The notes under the pieces are model-generated. The model saw nothing but the letters and a program-made list of their open reading frames with translations, did not search any database and was not told the DNA's origin. 64,000 nucleotides of DNA from Plotosus lineatus (lineage: Eukaryota; Chordata; Actinopteri; Siluriformes; Plotosidae). Within the stretch, counting starts at the first letter, position 1; the number at the start of each line of letters is the position of its first letter. The stretch is from contig CM045745.1 of the NCBI GenBank assembly GCA_024760905.1, positions 7,947,782 through 8,011,781 of the forward strand, in the 5' to 3' direction. Both the position numbers and the translations under genes were made by a program. Below are positions 9,950 to 21,458 of this stretch, piece after piece.

Positions 9950-10790
9950 TTTCTTGCAAGTACAGGTTATACCCAAAACAGCATGAATGAATTTATGTCG
10001 GAACTCAAGGGTACAAAAGCATAATTGTTTTGTGTTTGTAAATGTGAACAATAATTTACACTACTTCTACTCTGCTCACTCTTGTAGGGTCAGGTCAGTG
10101 CAGACCTTGGCTCACATCTCCAGATAATATGTGCTGGGCAGATCAGACTGTACTTTAAGCCAGCTGTACTCTACAGTATTATGTGCCTGTACCTGGAATG
10201 CTATGCTATCATCCATAATTATCAGCATGACCCCAATTTTACAAAAAAAAAAACAACTTAGCAGTGAAAATTGATTTATTTTAAGCCGTCTGCACGGTTT
10301 TCAAGAGCCATTAGCGCAACAAGAACCAACCACTTTAACACAGAAATAACACGAGTCCACAGCATAAACCAAGCACCCTGTTTTGTTTTGTTGTATTGAT
10401 GACCAGAAATTGAAGCCAGTTATCCATGAAACAGGAGGTGGTGCACAGTGTAGATTATTCGCCACATAAACGGTCCAAACAAAGCTAGCCAAGAAAATAT
10501 AGTATCGCAACCGGCCACACACTAAAACGCATTCACCTCAGCTGACTCTGCAAGTCGCCAATCAATAAGAAGCGCTCAGTGAATCCATACGTGAATGTGA
10601 CATAAAAACAGTATAACCAGCTGGCAAGCACACTGACACATAAAAAAACTAATCAATCACAAAACTAAGAGGTCGGTTCATTTACTTCATTTGTTTTTCA
10701 CATGGCAAAAAAAAAAAAAAATTTCGGTCAGCATGATTTTGCCGGTTGAGTCTTTTTTTTTTTCCTAACCTTAAATAAATCTAGTATCCA
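9950..10790. other. No recognised feature
   Basis: Single-copy-looking AT-rich sequence with short A runs. No gene, RNA or repeat was recognised. Confidence 0.5.
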
Positions 10791-10792
10791 GG

Positions 10793-11047
10793 TCCCCCAG
10801 TGCCGCTAACTGGGTTAGCAAAGGCCGGCCATGTCTCTCACTGTCTATGGTGAGAGGTTCATGTAAAAGAAGCATTGCTGTCTTTTGACAAGAGAAGCTG
10901 CATAGCCGTCAGAGTGTTTCCGCCCTACGATGGCCTGGCGAGCTGTCCAGGGCGTACTCTGCCCTCGCCCGGAGTCGGCTGGGATGGGCGCCCGCCTCCC
11001 CGTGACCCTAATTAGTATTAAGCGGTTACAGAAAATGAATGAATGAT
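10793..11047 (+). mobile_element. SINE type 2, 5'-truncated
   Basis: It begins inside the body at CCCCAGTGCCGCTAACTGGG. It runs through ATGGCCTGGCGAGCTGTCC to CCCTAATTAGTATTAAGCGG and AATGAATG. The tRNA-like head is absent. Confidence 0.92.
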
Positions 11048-11049
11048 TA

Positions 11050-12190
11050 ATAGTGTCCAGGTTATAACTTGACAATGAGTTAGAAACAGAATGGAAGTGC
11101 ATAACATACTGTATGAGCTGGACAGATACTGTGCAAATTGTATATGGTTTCTGCTTATTTTTCTATTTTTTTGTAGTATTTATATTTTTATTTATTAAAG
11201 CACATTATGGGATTTTTGTTACACCATTGCTGAAGGAATGAAATTGAAAAATAGGTTATATAGCATAAACAATTGAGTTCTGATGCCTTAGACAAGCTCG
11301 TAAAACTGAACGGGTGGTCAGATACATAAGCGCCACAGTATTGTGTTTCATTAGTTCCAATTTAAAAATACATAAATCTGCAACAGAGGTCAGTAGAACC
11401 CAGGTGGAACTTAACTTGGACCAAGATCACTGACCAACACGGCTTAATAATTAATTTTCATGTTTTTTTTTTTCTTTTAAATAAAGACTAGAATGTGTGG
11501 TTACAGAGAGAAAAAAAAACAAAACACTAAGCCAAGGTAAAATAAGTGCATTTTATAGTGAGTCGTTATTTTTATGGAGTTATAACTGTGGTCAAAGACA
11601 CCACAGACAAGTGAAAACTGATCCAAAATCTCTCAACTGCTGAAACTGCTGTCAAAGTCCTGTCATGCTCTCCAATCATGGTGTCCCGGCGGCATGCTGA
11701 CGTAACCACCGGAGCATACCTCCAGCCTATCACACACCCAGCAAACCCTAAAGTCTCTCCTTGTATGCAATCAAAATAATCCACAAGACATGTGTCTTTT
11801 GACCACCACAGACACTGGCTCTAGAAGTCCTTACTCAATCAGTACTGGAAGCTCTGCCAGCCCTGTTCTTCATCAGAACGCTGTTCCTCCTACATCTGGT
11901 CGAAATAAACATATTAAACTCCACTCTACACTTAATCACATACAGACTCTGAAACAACAAATGCTGCTCTCTCAGTCTTTCCCCTCACACACAGTCATTC
12001 AACCTCACAACCTTCCCCGAGTCTCCCGAATACATCACTCAAGCGGTTTATCCACTCCGCAAACAATTTTATCCAGTGTACGACATTACTACCAACGAGT
12101 TACAACTAAGACATGCGAGAATGTTGTACTTTTTGATAATGTTTATTCATTAAATTAAAGCACTGAATTGCAAAAATGGTGAACATGCTC
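11050..12190. other. No recognised feature; one unexplained open frame
   Basis: No repeat was recognised in this stretch. An open plus-strand frame of 122 codons (11790-12158) is rich in Ser, Thr, His and Gln. It shows no domain, has no obvious splice context, and could be chance. The stretch could contain unannotated non-coding or ancient repeat sequence. Confidence 0.4.
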
Positions 12191-12199
12191 TCTTCCTCA

Positions 12200-12490
12200 T
12201 TTGCCTAACCACTTAAATCCTGATTGGGTCGCAGGGAGGCTGGAGCCTATGTCAGCCAGCTGTAGGAAAAAGGTGGGGTACACTTTGAACATTTCAACCA
12301 TTCACACCTACAGGCAATTTGGGAGAAGAAGAAACCAGAGTACTCGGAGACAACCCATGCAAGCAAGGGCTCCATGCAGGGAACATGCAGACTCCATACT
12401 GAGCCTGGAACATGAACCCTGGACCTCGTTGCTGGGAGGTTTACTCGCTAACCGCTACGTCACCATGACACCTGGTGAACACGGTGCGGA
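12200..12490 (-). mobile_element. SINE type 3
   Basis: On the minus strand the end of the head (GGTGTCATGGTGACGTAGCG) is followed by a B-box-like GGTTCATGTTCC, the type 3 body, and a tail with GCCTCCCTGCGACCCAATCA. Confidence 0.82.
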
Positions 12491-12674
12491 AGATTATCAT
12501 AAAGTCAGTACCAGGTGATTAAATCCTGTCATTATTTCCAGTGAACGAAGTCACTGATGATCATAATTCTCTCTTGTATGACTCTTCACTGACATACAGA
12601 AACAATAGATTATTTTGTACTTGTGTATATACCAGTACACCAATCAACCATAACATTAGAATCACCTGAATGGT

Positions 12675-12788
12675 CATTTGCCAAAACGCTTAATCCTATG
12701 AAGGTTGCTGGGAGGCTGGAACCCATCTCGGTTGACATTAGTGATGGCAAGGTACACTCTGAACAGCTAGCAAGAACAACACAGGGTG

Positions 12789-12843
<55 letters not shown>

Positions 12844-13010
12844 GCACACACATGTGCACACTTTTGGACGAAATCGGATTAGTCAGAAAAAACTCAAGCA
12901 GGGCAACATTCAAACTCCACACAGAAACACCTTTGGCAAACCTGGAGCTCAAACCCTGGACCTTCTTGCTGTGAAGCAGATATGCCAACCACTGCTGCCC
13001 TTTACTCGAA
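12675..13010 (-). mobile_element. SINE type 3 with (CA)n expansion
   Basis: The minus strand shows GGGCAGCAGTGGTTGGCATA, GTTTCTGTGTGGAGTTTG and the tail. A (CA)n tract (12789-12861) occupies the site where type 3 elements normally read GGTTGTGTGTGTTG. Confidence 0.85.
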
Positions 13011-13019
13011 TTACTGCAT

Positions 13020-13340
13020 ATAAAACTCGTTGAGCTTTGCCAAAATAAAGGAGAACATTGTCGACCACGAGCCAGTGTGCTGTGTTCACCTCAGGTCTGA
13101 TGAACAAGGGTGGGGGGGTGGGGTCTCTAAAACAGCATACAGGAATCTTTCCCCGTAATATTCAGTGTACAGTACACAAAATTAAATGTTAAAACCTCAC
13201 TGTAAACAATTGGGATCTCCAAAACAGCCGTTCTTGTGGGTTGTTCCTGGTATTCAGCCGTACATACCTAATAAGGCTGGTAGAAAAGACGAGCAATGAT
13301 TAGAAGGAGCGTCTCAGGTGCCCAACGCTCATTGAAGAAC

Positions 13341-13372
<32 letters not shown>

Positions 13373-13620
13373 CACAGGCTAGTACATCTGGTCTTATCCC
13401 ACAGGAGAGTTACTGTAGCACAAACTGCTGAAACTGGTACATCATGCACGCGAACATAGAAAGGTATTAAAACACACAGGGCACTGCAGCTTGCTTATCA
13501 TCACCTAGCGAAGGACCTGTCAGGTGGTGCTAATGTGATGGTTAACCATGGTACATTGATGGAATCAGTCATCTTTAAGTACCAAGTGTGTTCAGAGTAC
13601 ATCTGGTTGAGTGCAAGCGA
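13020..13620. other. No recognised gene; short (GA)n
   Basis: A (GA)n tract lies at 13338-13373. The rest shows no recognised feature. Confidence 0.5.
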
Positions 13621-13624
13621 TATA

Positions 13625-13885
13625 TCCCGTAATTTCCGGACTATTGGAGGCACCTTAATATAAGCCACACCAACTGAATTTAAAAAGAAAAAAGAATTTG
13701 TACATATATAGGACACACCTCTTTATAAGCCGCAGGTGTCTGTCTCACTCTTGCGCTTCCTGTGAGAGCACCCCCTAGAGGATGTTAGCCCATAAAAAAA
13801 TCTATAGATTAGCTGCATCATTGTTCAAGCCTCAGGCTTCAAAGCGTGGGAAAGAAGTAGCGGCTTATAGTCCAAAAATTACGGT
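13625..13885. mobile_element. MITE family F (CCGTAATTTCCGGACTAT ends)
   Basis: The left end reads CCCGTAATTTCCGGACTAT. The right end is its inverted counterpart (ATAGTCCAAAAATTACGG). TA dinucleotides flank both. Internal repeats of the type TATAAGCCGCAGG are typical of a fish DNA-transposon derivative that I recognise but cannot name. Related pieces lie at about 34740-34790 and 36360-36455. Confidence 0.75.
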
Positions 13886-13916
13886 AAATGGCACCACCAA
13901 AGCTTTCAGCGCGCGC

Positions 13917-13955
<39 letters not shown>
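13917..13955. repeat. (CA)n microsatellite
   Basis: CA repeat preceded by a short CG-containing stretch. Confidence 0.95.
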
Positions 13956-13958
<3 letters not shown>

Positions 13959-13977
13959 TGATGGGTGACTTTAAAGC

Positions 13978-14310
13978 ACTTTTCTGGCCTGATGGTAGGG
14001 TGCTGGATTACTACTCCAAAGGTTGGGGGGTTCAAGCCCCACTGTCAGTGGTTCTCACTACTGCCCAACCCCCCCACCCCCCACCCCCATTGCAGGTAAT
14101 TGGGTTATCAATGGCTGGCCATGTCTCTCACTGTCTGTGGTGTGAGTCATGTAAATGTACTCTCATCAGGGGTAGGCTGCATATCCCTCAGCATATTTAT
14201 GCCCTACGATGGCCTAGCGAGCCATCTAGGGTGTACTCTGCCCTTGCCCTGAGTCGGCTGAGATGGGCACCAGCCTCCCTACAACTCTAATTAGAATTAA
14301 GCGGTTCATT
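13978..14310 (+). mobile_element. SINE type 2, diverged
   Basis: The head TTTCTGGCCTGATGGTAGGG and B box GGTTCAAGCCCC are recognisable. They are followed by the AATTGGGTTATCAATGGC body and the tail (CTAATTAGAATTAAGCGG). Confidence 0.88.
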
Positions 14311-14798
14311 AAAAGTTCAACAATGCTATGGTATGAAAACTGTGTTGTTGTAGAGTAGAAGTGTTGAGCGTCTTCTGTAAAGCCCCACCTCAGGACATTA
14401 AAGTTGCCAGACTCCTTCTTTGAAGGTACAGTAATGGAAAAAGAGGCTCCACTTTTGCAATGCGATTACTGAATAAGCAGCAGGAGGGTCGAATGCCCAC
14501 GTTGAAAGCTCTGGCGATTTTTATAAGGTCTCCTCTTAGATAAAAGAAAATAAAGAGACTGCAGAGTACAGGACACTTTGAAATGAGTGGTTTTAGTGTT
14601 TGTGTGTGTTTGTTTTCTTTGAAGGGTGAATGAGCGCCCATGGGCAAAGCGTTCGTCATATTTACGGTATGCGTACAATGAATACCTACAGAATGACTAC
14701 AAGGATAAACTATAGTGTTGACAATAATTCAAGGACATCGTTATCAGCATGTACTTTAATCTAATAACACTGTAGGCAATGTAGAAACAAAAGTATTA
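14311..14798. other. No recognised feature
   Basis: No gene, RNA or repeat recognised. Confidence 0.5.
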
Positions 14799-15546
14799 CA
14801 GTCATACCTCACCTTACGAAATTAATCCGTTCCAGAAGTGGTTTCGTAACCTGATTTTTTTCGTAGGTTGACTTGCATTTTACATGTAAAAGGCCTGATT
14901 CGTTCAAAGACCCCCAATACTACCCTCTAAACCCTTTAAAAATTATAAAAGTATACCTTTTAAGGCCGCCTTCTGCTTCAATATCGTACCGATGGTAGAC
15001 AGGTTTCGGGCATATTCCTTTGCGATATCACTCAACCGCATGCCACGAGCCCGCATCTTCTTTTCACTCGCACCGGGAATCACTTTCTTGGGGCCCATGA
15101 TGAATAACGAAGAATAAAGTTGCAATGAGCACACTCGAAAAACTCACGAAACAACAGTAACTCCGTCCTTTACGCGTGTTAGAACTCCGTGACGAACAAT
15201 GAGTCGAAGGCACACGAACAACATCATGGGTATCATGATGGAGCTGCAGCTCCCTCCTAGCCAATGGGAGGCCAGCGGGGCGGGGTGTTGGGAGATAGCC
15301 AATGGGAGAGCAACTCCATCGTGCAAATTTCAAAACAAAATACAGTACAGGATGCTACAAGTGTATTTACGTTTTGGGTTATTCGGGCGGCTGCGAAGCC
15401 GAGTGCACATTGTTTGAATTTTTGAGATGTTGCGTTTCGTAACGTGAATTTTTGTTTGGATTCAGAGACCGTAAATTTTACGTAAATGCGTTTCATAACT
15501 TGGATTTTTCATTAGTTGGGTATTTTCATAAGGTGAGGTATGACTG
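14799..15546 (-). mobile_element. Pogo-like element copy B, retains transposase N-terminus
   Basis: The ends are CAGTCATACCTCACCTTACG and its inverted partner, with TA on both sides (14797-14798, 15547-15548). The minus strand from about 15100 to 14943 encodes MGPKKVIPGASEKK, then LSDIAKEYARNLSTIGTILK, the CENP-B/Psq-type helix-turn-helix start of a pogo/Tigger transposase. The frame then ends and no DDE domain follows, so the copy is internally deleted. Unlike copies A and C it has no (CA)n tract at the start-codon site. Two CCAATGGGAG-type motifs lie at 15263-15308. Confidence 0.88.
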
Positions 15547-15629
15547 TATTATAAAATGAATCTCAAATGATACAGAAGCTCATATAATACAAATAAACAA
15601 GCAATTCAATGAATATATCATGATGGGCG

Positions 15630-15855
15630 ATATGATGGCGGAGTGGTTAGCATGTCAATCTCACAAAGAGAAGTTTCTGGGTTCAATACTGGGCTCAACG
15701 AGGGTGGTTTTTGTGTAGAGTTTGCATGTTCTGAATGTGCCCGTATGGGTTTCCTTTGGGTACTTTGGTTTCCTCTCACAGTCTGAAGACATGCACATTA
15801 GGTTTATTGGGTGATCTTCAAGGTATGAATGTAACATGACCCAAGGAATGAATGA

Positions 15856-15906
<51 letters not shown>

Positions 15907-16025
15907 GTTCCTGTGCTGGATTAGTGAGCTTTTCAGGGTTTAACTCACTTATGGGCCGGGTTGGCTGAGATAGGCTCTTGCCTCACTGTGACACTGATAG
16001 GTTGAAGAGGTTCAACAAATGAATG
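15630..16025 (+). mobile_element. SINE type 3 with (GT)n expansion
   Basis: GGCGATATGATGGCGGAGTG and GGTTAGCATG form the head. They are followed by GGTTCAATACTGGG, the GAGTTTGCATGTTCTGAATG body, and a (GT)n tract at 15857-15905. The worn tail ends near AACAAATGAATGAA. Confidence 0.83.
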
Positions 16026-16052
16026 AAAGACATGCCACCATCTAAAAGGGTT

Positions 16053-16055
<3 letters not shown>

Positions 16056-16095
<40 letters not shown>
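16056..16095. repeat. (GT)n microsatellite
   Basis: GT repeat of about 20 units. Confidence 0.95.
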
Positions 16096-16098
<3 letters not shown>

Positions 16099-16099
16099 C

Positions 16100-17100
16100 A
16101 ACATTAATCTATGTACTGTGGAAAAAGGTAGTTTTTCAGCCGCTGTTTAACGCCACCCATAACTCTGCTGTCCAGACATCCAAGTTCATTCCATCACCTT
16201 GGAGCCAGCACAGAGAAGAGTTTACATGCATTTTCCTTTGTCAATTGGTAGAAGGAGGGGCCAGTTTAGCAGTGCTACAGAATCAGAAAGAACACTGTTC
16301 AGTGTGGGGTGTGATACGTGCTTTGAGGTAGGGGATGCAGGTCCATTTTTGGCTTTGTAGGCAGGCATTAGTGTTATTAATCTAATGCAAGCAGCAGGGG
16401 CAGTGGTGGCCTAGTGATATAGGACGCTGGCTCATTGATCCTAAGGTTGGGGGTTCAAGTCCCATTCTCCACAGGGTTGTCACTGCCCCCCCCCATGCAG
16501 CTAACTGGGTTATCAAAGGCTGGCCATGTCCCTCTCTGTCTATGGGGAGAGGTTCATGTAAAAGAACCATTGCTGACTTTCGTAAAGAGTAGCTGCTAAG
16601 CTCTCAGCGTGTCTCAGTTCTGTCCCTTGCTAAGGGTTGTGTCAGGAAGGGCATCCGACGTAAAAACCTATGCCAAATCAAATGTGCGAATCCAATGATC
16701 TGCTCTGGCGACCCCTGAAAAAGGGAAAAAGCCGAAAGAAAACTACTACTACCACAATCTAATGCGAGCAGCTACAGGAAACCATTGGTGGCAGTGGGGG
16801 GCACTTGGGAAGATTGAAAACAAGCCGTGCAGCATCATTGTGAATAAGTTGCAGAAGTTGAAGTGTGCTCAAAGACAGACCTGCCAAGAGTGAGCTTCAG
16901 AAGTCTAGCCTTGAGAAGACAGGTTGTGGAAAAAGTGTCTGAGTGGCCATGGTGGAAAGAAATGAACAAATCCTTTAGATGTTAAAGAGGAGAAATCACC
17001 AACTAAATCATAAAGACTTGTATGGAGGAGCTCACAAAAGTCACAATTTGTCTCACTACATTCACATTTTAATCGCCTCTCCAGGAACTCATCACAAACA
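16100..17100. other. Unclassified sequence interrupted by a SINE
   Basis: The two flanks (16100-16378 and 16772-17100) were contiguous before the type 1 SINE inserted. They include TTGGAGCCAGCACAGAGAAG and GTGAATAAGTTGCAGAAGTT. They may be an old retroelement non-coding region, but I cannot classify them. Confidence 0.35.
16395..16755 (+). mobile_element. SINE type 1 (complete)
   Basis: It runs from CAGGGGCAGTGGTGGCCTAG, with an exact A box (TGGCCTAGTGA-like) and the B box GGTTCAAGTCCC. It continues through the shared body and GGCATCCGACGTAAAAACC to GGCGACCCCTGAAAAAGGG, AAAAAGCCGAAAG and an (ACT)n end. The flanks carry a 16-bp duplication, AATCTAATGCAAGCAG (16379-16394) and AATCTAATGCGAGCAG (16756-16771), with one mismatch. 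Confidence 0.94.
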
Positions 17101-17121
17101 ATTTCAAACATTTGAAATTTC

Positions 17122-17460
17122 CACAAGCAGTGGTGGCCTGGTGGTAAGGTACTGGATTATCAATCCCAAGGTTGGGGGTTCAAGCCCTCCTGGCAACGGT
17201 AGTCACTGCTGTCCCCCCAGTGCAGCTAACTGGGTTATCAAAGGACGGCCATGTGTCTCACTGTCTATGGTGAGAGGTCCATGTAAAAGAACCATTGCTG
17301 ACCTTCATCTAGAGGAGCTGCATAGCTGTAAGCATGTTTCTGCCCTGGGATGGAATGGTGAGCTGTGCAGGGTGTACTCTGCCCTCCCCTAGAGTCAGCA
17401 GAGATGGGTGCCAGCCTCCCCGCGACCCTAATTAGGATTAAACGCTTCAGAAAAGGAATA
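17122..17460 (+). mobile_element. SINE type 2
   Basis: CAGTGGTGGCCTGGTGGTAA head, GGTTCAAGCCC B box, AACTGGGTTATCAAAGGACG body and CCCTAATTAGGATTAAACGC tail. The tail lacks a clean AATG repeat. A weak 7-bp flank match (AAATTTC) is present. Confidence 0.92.
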
Positions 17461-17912
17461 AAATTTCTGCAAATGTTGCAAAACAGGGTTCTGATATGGT
17501 GTACTCTCAAACTCTTCTCAAACAGTCGTGAAAGAGCCGCAAAGTTGTCATTTTGATCACAAATTATTTACTTTTCGGTCACAAGGAAAAGCAGTAAGTT
17601 TCAGACCTCCACACAAAAAGTTTGAGACTTGATAGTATCCTCCATATTCTGTGTATTTTGTCCATCAATTCGTATTTTATTTGCATTCTGTTTGCACTAA
17701 TAACACGCAAATAAAAAGCGAATGGTTTGAGAAAGAAAGAGAACAAAACGTGACGGATTGACTACAAGAGATTCTTTTTTTTCCGCACCAAACATCTACA
17801 AACCAAAAACAAATTGTTACATGACATTTCTGTGCTATATATATGTAAGACTAAATATTTGCATGCATGTGGAGTCGCAAATAAACATTTTGACACGAAT
17901 TTCAAAATTCGC

Positions 17913-17945
<33 letters not shown>

Positions 17946-18472
17946 AAGAAAAATCCATTCATGTCCGTCACGTTTCTATTGCACTTCTGGTGTGATGCCT
18001 GCCTGCCGTTACAGTGAAGCTTCTTGGAGGGAGGTGTTTCTTCAACCCTCATAGAAATAGTCCCGGGAGTTAGTGAGTCGCCATGGCGATTAAGTCAGAG
18101 GGCTATAACATGACAAGCTACATATTAACTTTGAGCAAGAAAAGCGTAAGGCACCGGTGAGGGAACCGTTTATATCCGTTATAGAATATACACGATACCA
18201 TGGACGTTCTTGTCGAGGGGACAATCGGAACCATTTACTGGGTTTAAAGTCAGGTAACCGTGTGAAGCTTCTGTACATGTTTCCCACATCTGTGCTTCCA
18301 CATCCAACTCGTTAAAATCATGCCTGGAGGCAGACTAGCGAATATAAATGATCGCCCGTTGAAACGCTTCGATACGACATGCTTTAGTAGAGACTGTGAG
18401 TCCAGGCTCTTTCCTGCCAAATGTCATAGTGGACACAGCGGTCTAACCCACAAAAACTGAAAAAAAAAAGAG
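17461..18472. other. No recognised gene; poly-A tract
   Basis: An A run of about 30 lies at 17914-17943. No coding sequence or repeat family was recognised in the rest. Confidence 0.5.
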
Positions 18473-18480
18473 ATAAGGTC

Positions 18481-19603
18481 ATATCTTCTTCTTCTTCTTC
18501 TTTTCCTTTCGGCTTTTCCCTTCAGGGGTCGCCACAGCGAATCATCTGCCTCCATCTCACCCTATCCTTTGCATCTTCTTCTCTTACACCAACGACCTTC
18601 ATGTCCTCCTTTACCACATCCATGAATCGTCTCTTTGGTCTTCCTCTAGGCCTTTTGCCTGGTAGTTCCAGCCTCAGCATCCTATTACCAATATACTCAT
18701 TATCCCTCCTCTGTACATGTCCAAACCATCTCAATCTAGCCTCTCTGACTTTGTCTCCAAAACGTCTTACATGTGCTGTCCCTCTGACGTGCTCATTCCT
18801 AATCCTATCCATCCTCGTTACTCCCAAAGAGAACCTCAACATTTTCATCTCTGCTACCTCCAACTCTGCCTCCTGTCTTTTCCCCAGGGCCACTGTTTCT
18901 AACCCATACAGCATCGTTGGCCTCAACACCGTCTTGTACACTTTTCCTTTCATTTTTGCCGATACTCTCCTATCACACATCACAATCGGACACTTTTCTC
19001 CAACCATTCCAACCTGCCTGCACACGCTTCTTCACCTCTTTTCCACACTCTCCATTGCTCTGGATTGTTGAGCCTAAGTACTTAAAATCCTCCACCTTTC
19101 TTATCTCTGCTCCCTGTAATCTCACCGTTCCTCTTTGGTCCTTGACATTCATGCACATGTATTCTGTCTTACTGAGGCTAATCTTCATTCCCCTCCTTTC
19201 CAGGGCATACCTCCACCTCTCTAGATTTTCCTGCACTTGTTCTCTGCTCTCACTACAGATTACAATGTCATCTGCAAACATCATAGTCCATGGGGAATCT
19301 TGTCTAACCTCGTCTGTCAGCCTGTCCATCACCATAGCAAACAAGAAGGGGCTCAGAGCTGACCCTTGATGCAGTCCCACCTCCACCTTGAACTCTTCTG
19401 TCACACCAACAGCACACCTCACCACTGTCTTACATCTCTCATACATGTCCTGCACCACTCTAACATACTTCTCTGCCACTCCAGACTTCCTCATGCAATA
19501 CCACAGTTCTTCTCTCGGCACCCTGTCATATGCTTTCTCCAGATCCACAAAGGCACAATGCAGCTCCGTCTGACCTTCTCTGTACTTCTGTTGAGTGATA
19601 TTA
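18481..19603 (-). mobile_element. LINE-A copy 1 (RTE/BovB-like), 5'-truncated
   Basis: The minus strand encodes the C-terminal half of a non-LTR retrotransposon reverse transcriptase in two frames. The first (about 19590-18973) has HCAFVDLEKAYDRVPREELW, LHQGSALSPFLFAMVMDRLT and the catalytic MMFADDIVIC, where FADD is the active-site motif. The second (about 18990-18522) holds LRWFGHVQRRDNEYIGNRML and a basic RGRPKRRFMDVV end. A frame shift near 18980 disables it. The 3' end reads GGCGACCCCTGAAGGGAAAA and then GAA repeats. A possible 8-bp duplication ATAAGGTC lies at 18473-18480 and 19604-19611. The endonuclease and first RT blocks are lost. Confidence 0.88.
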
Positions 19604-19689
19604 ATAAGGTCTATGCCTGCCAGAATAGTCTCTATATTTTCATTATGACCTTGAATCGCCTGATTAGCTTTATCCCTATTCATTCTTTC

Positions 19690-20024
19690 ATTTTCTGAAC
19701 TGCTGCATCCTAATTATGGTCATGGGGAAGTTGGTGCCCATCTCAGACAAGTCTGGGGGAGGGCAAAGTACTCCTAGGACAGCTCGCCAGGCCATCGCAG
19801 GGCAGAAACACGCTGATGGTTATGCAGCTACTCTTGTCAAAAGTCAGCAATGGTTCTTTGACATGAACCTCACACCATGGACAGTGAGGGACACTGCCGG
19901 CCTTTGATAACCCAGTTAGCTGCACTGGGGGGACAGCAGTGACAACTGTTGACAGTGGGGCTTAAACCCCCAACTATGGGGTTGGTAATCCAGCAGATTA
20001 CCACCGGGCCACCACTGCCCTGCA
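19690..20024 (-). mobile_element. SINE type 2
   Basis: On the minus strand: CAGTGGTGGCCCGGTGGTAA head, the AACTGGGTTATCAAAGGCC body, and a tail ending CATAATTAGGATGCAGCAG. Confidence 0.9.
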
Positions 20025-20163
20025 GTATTAGCCCAGTTGTCATTTTTACTGTTATTATTTATTTATTTATTTTTTTAAATATATTATTATTATTATTTTT
20101 AATTTTTTTTTTTTTTTTATTGCAAAGGCTGTCGTTTCATTTTTTCTGAAAAACATCTCTCTG

Positions 20164-20508
20164 ATTCAGGCAGTGGTGGCCTGGTGGTAAAGGTGGTGGA
20201 TCACTGATCCCAAGGTTGGGGTACAAGCCCCACTCTCAACAGGTTGTCACTGTCCCCCCAGTGCAGCGAACTGGGTTATCATAGGCCAGCCGTGTCTCTC
20301 ACTGTCTATGGTGTGAGGTTCATGTAAAACAACCATTCCTGACTTTCGACAAGAGTAACTGCATAGCCGTCAACATGTTTCCACCCTACAATGGCCTGGC
20401 GAGATGTCCAGGGTGTACTATGCCCTTGCCCAGTCGGCTCGGATGGGTGCCAGCCTCCTCGTAACCCAGATTAGGATTAAGCGGTTACAGAAAATGAATG
20501 AATGAATG
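20164..20508 (+). mobile_element. SINE type 2 (complete)
   Basis: It has the CAGGCAGTGGTGGCCTGGTG head, shared body, and ATTAGGATTAAGCGGTTACA with an (AATG)n tail. A perfect 12-bp target-site duplication AACATCTCTCTG lies at 20152-20163 and 20509-20520. Confidence 0.95.
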
Positions 20509-20521
20509 AACATCTCTCTGT

Positions 20522-20885
20522 AGAACGGCACAATGGTGCAGTGGTTAGCAAGAAGGCCTGGGTTCGATTTCTAGCTTGGGTGTTTTCAGTGTAGAGTTTA
20601 CATGCTTGCATGGGTTCCCTCCGTGTACTCCGGTTTCCTCCCTCAGTCCAAAATCATGCACAGTATGCTAATGGATAATTAGCCAAATGGTTAGAGAATT
20701 GGCTTTGGGACTGAAAGGTTGCTAGTTCAATTCCCAAACCAGTAGCAAAAACATGTGACAGTTGGGGAGTAAGCAGAACCTTCCCTTCTTCTGCTTTTAT
20801 GGCTGAAGTGGCCTTGAGATTGGCTGAGATGGGTGCCAGCCTGCCCGCGACCCTAGTTAAGATTAAACGGCTTATAAAATGAATT
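20522..20885 (+). mobile_element. SINE type 3 interrupted by another tRNA-like segment
   Basis: The head GGCACAATGGTGCAGTGGTT and the body up to ATGCACAGTATGCTAATGG are type 3. From about 20690 to 20815 a different tRNA-like stretch appears (GGTTAGAGAATTGGCTTTGG, then GGTTGCTAGTTCAATTCCC). After that the shared tail resumes at TTGGCTGAGATGGGTGCC. It may be a nested insertion or a composite SINE. Confidence 0.72.
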
Positions 20886-20899
20886 AATGAACGACATCA

Positions 20900-21225
20900 C
20901 CCTGTTGTTTCCACCGCTCCGGTTCTCAGCCTCACAGTGAGAAGGTTGGCTCTGTATGGCCATGTCCGTGTGAGGCTTGCATGTTTTCCCTGTGCATGCA
21001 GAGGTTTTGTCTGTGTCCACTGCTGTCCTCCCACAATCCAAAGGCATATGCACATTAGTCTGATTGGCTGTTCTAAACTGCATCTAGCTGTGAATATGAG
21101 TGCGAATGGTTTATATGTGCAATGGATGCACTGTTCAGTGTGTTTACCCTGCCTTCACCTAGAGTCGGCTGAGATAGGCTTCAGCTGCCCCGAGAGTAAT
21201 TCTAGTCAGATTTAGCATCTTTCAT
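20900..21225 (+). mobile_element. SINE type 3, diverged
   Basis: CTCAGCCTCACAGTGAGAAG and the body with CCCACAATCCAAAGGC followed by TGATTGGCTGTTCTAAAC identify an old type 3 copy. The tail is worn (GAGTCGGCTGAGATAGGC). Confidence 0.72.
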
Positions 21226-21458
21226 AATAATAATCAGAATTTTTCTGATTATTAGTGTCTGTTAATGACTATCATGAGGCCAATTCGAGCCCACTATGCT
21301 GCACTGGAGTATTGAGGGTATACACTGCTGTGGTCCTGCTGTGGTCCACTATTTGCTATGCAGGATTATGCACCGTGCAGAAACACAGCATGCAGTGAAT
21401 TATTTCTGCACGTCATGACATAGTGAGCGGCTGGGGGGGGGGGGGGTTAGTTGCTCAC

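Noticed and set aside
11790..12158. 122-codon open frame as a gene
   Set aside because: There is no recognisable domain, start context or splice sites, and its amino acid composition is consistent with a chance frame. It is mentioned only as unexplained.
18601..19369. Plus-strand open frames opposite LINE-A copy 1
   Set aside because: They are antisense shadows of the reverse transcriptase. The same shadows occur opposite every LINE-A copy.
1..21458. Second exon of ARSJ
   Set aside because: No minus-strand stretch encodes the remaining sulfatase domain in this interval.
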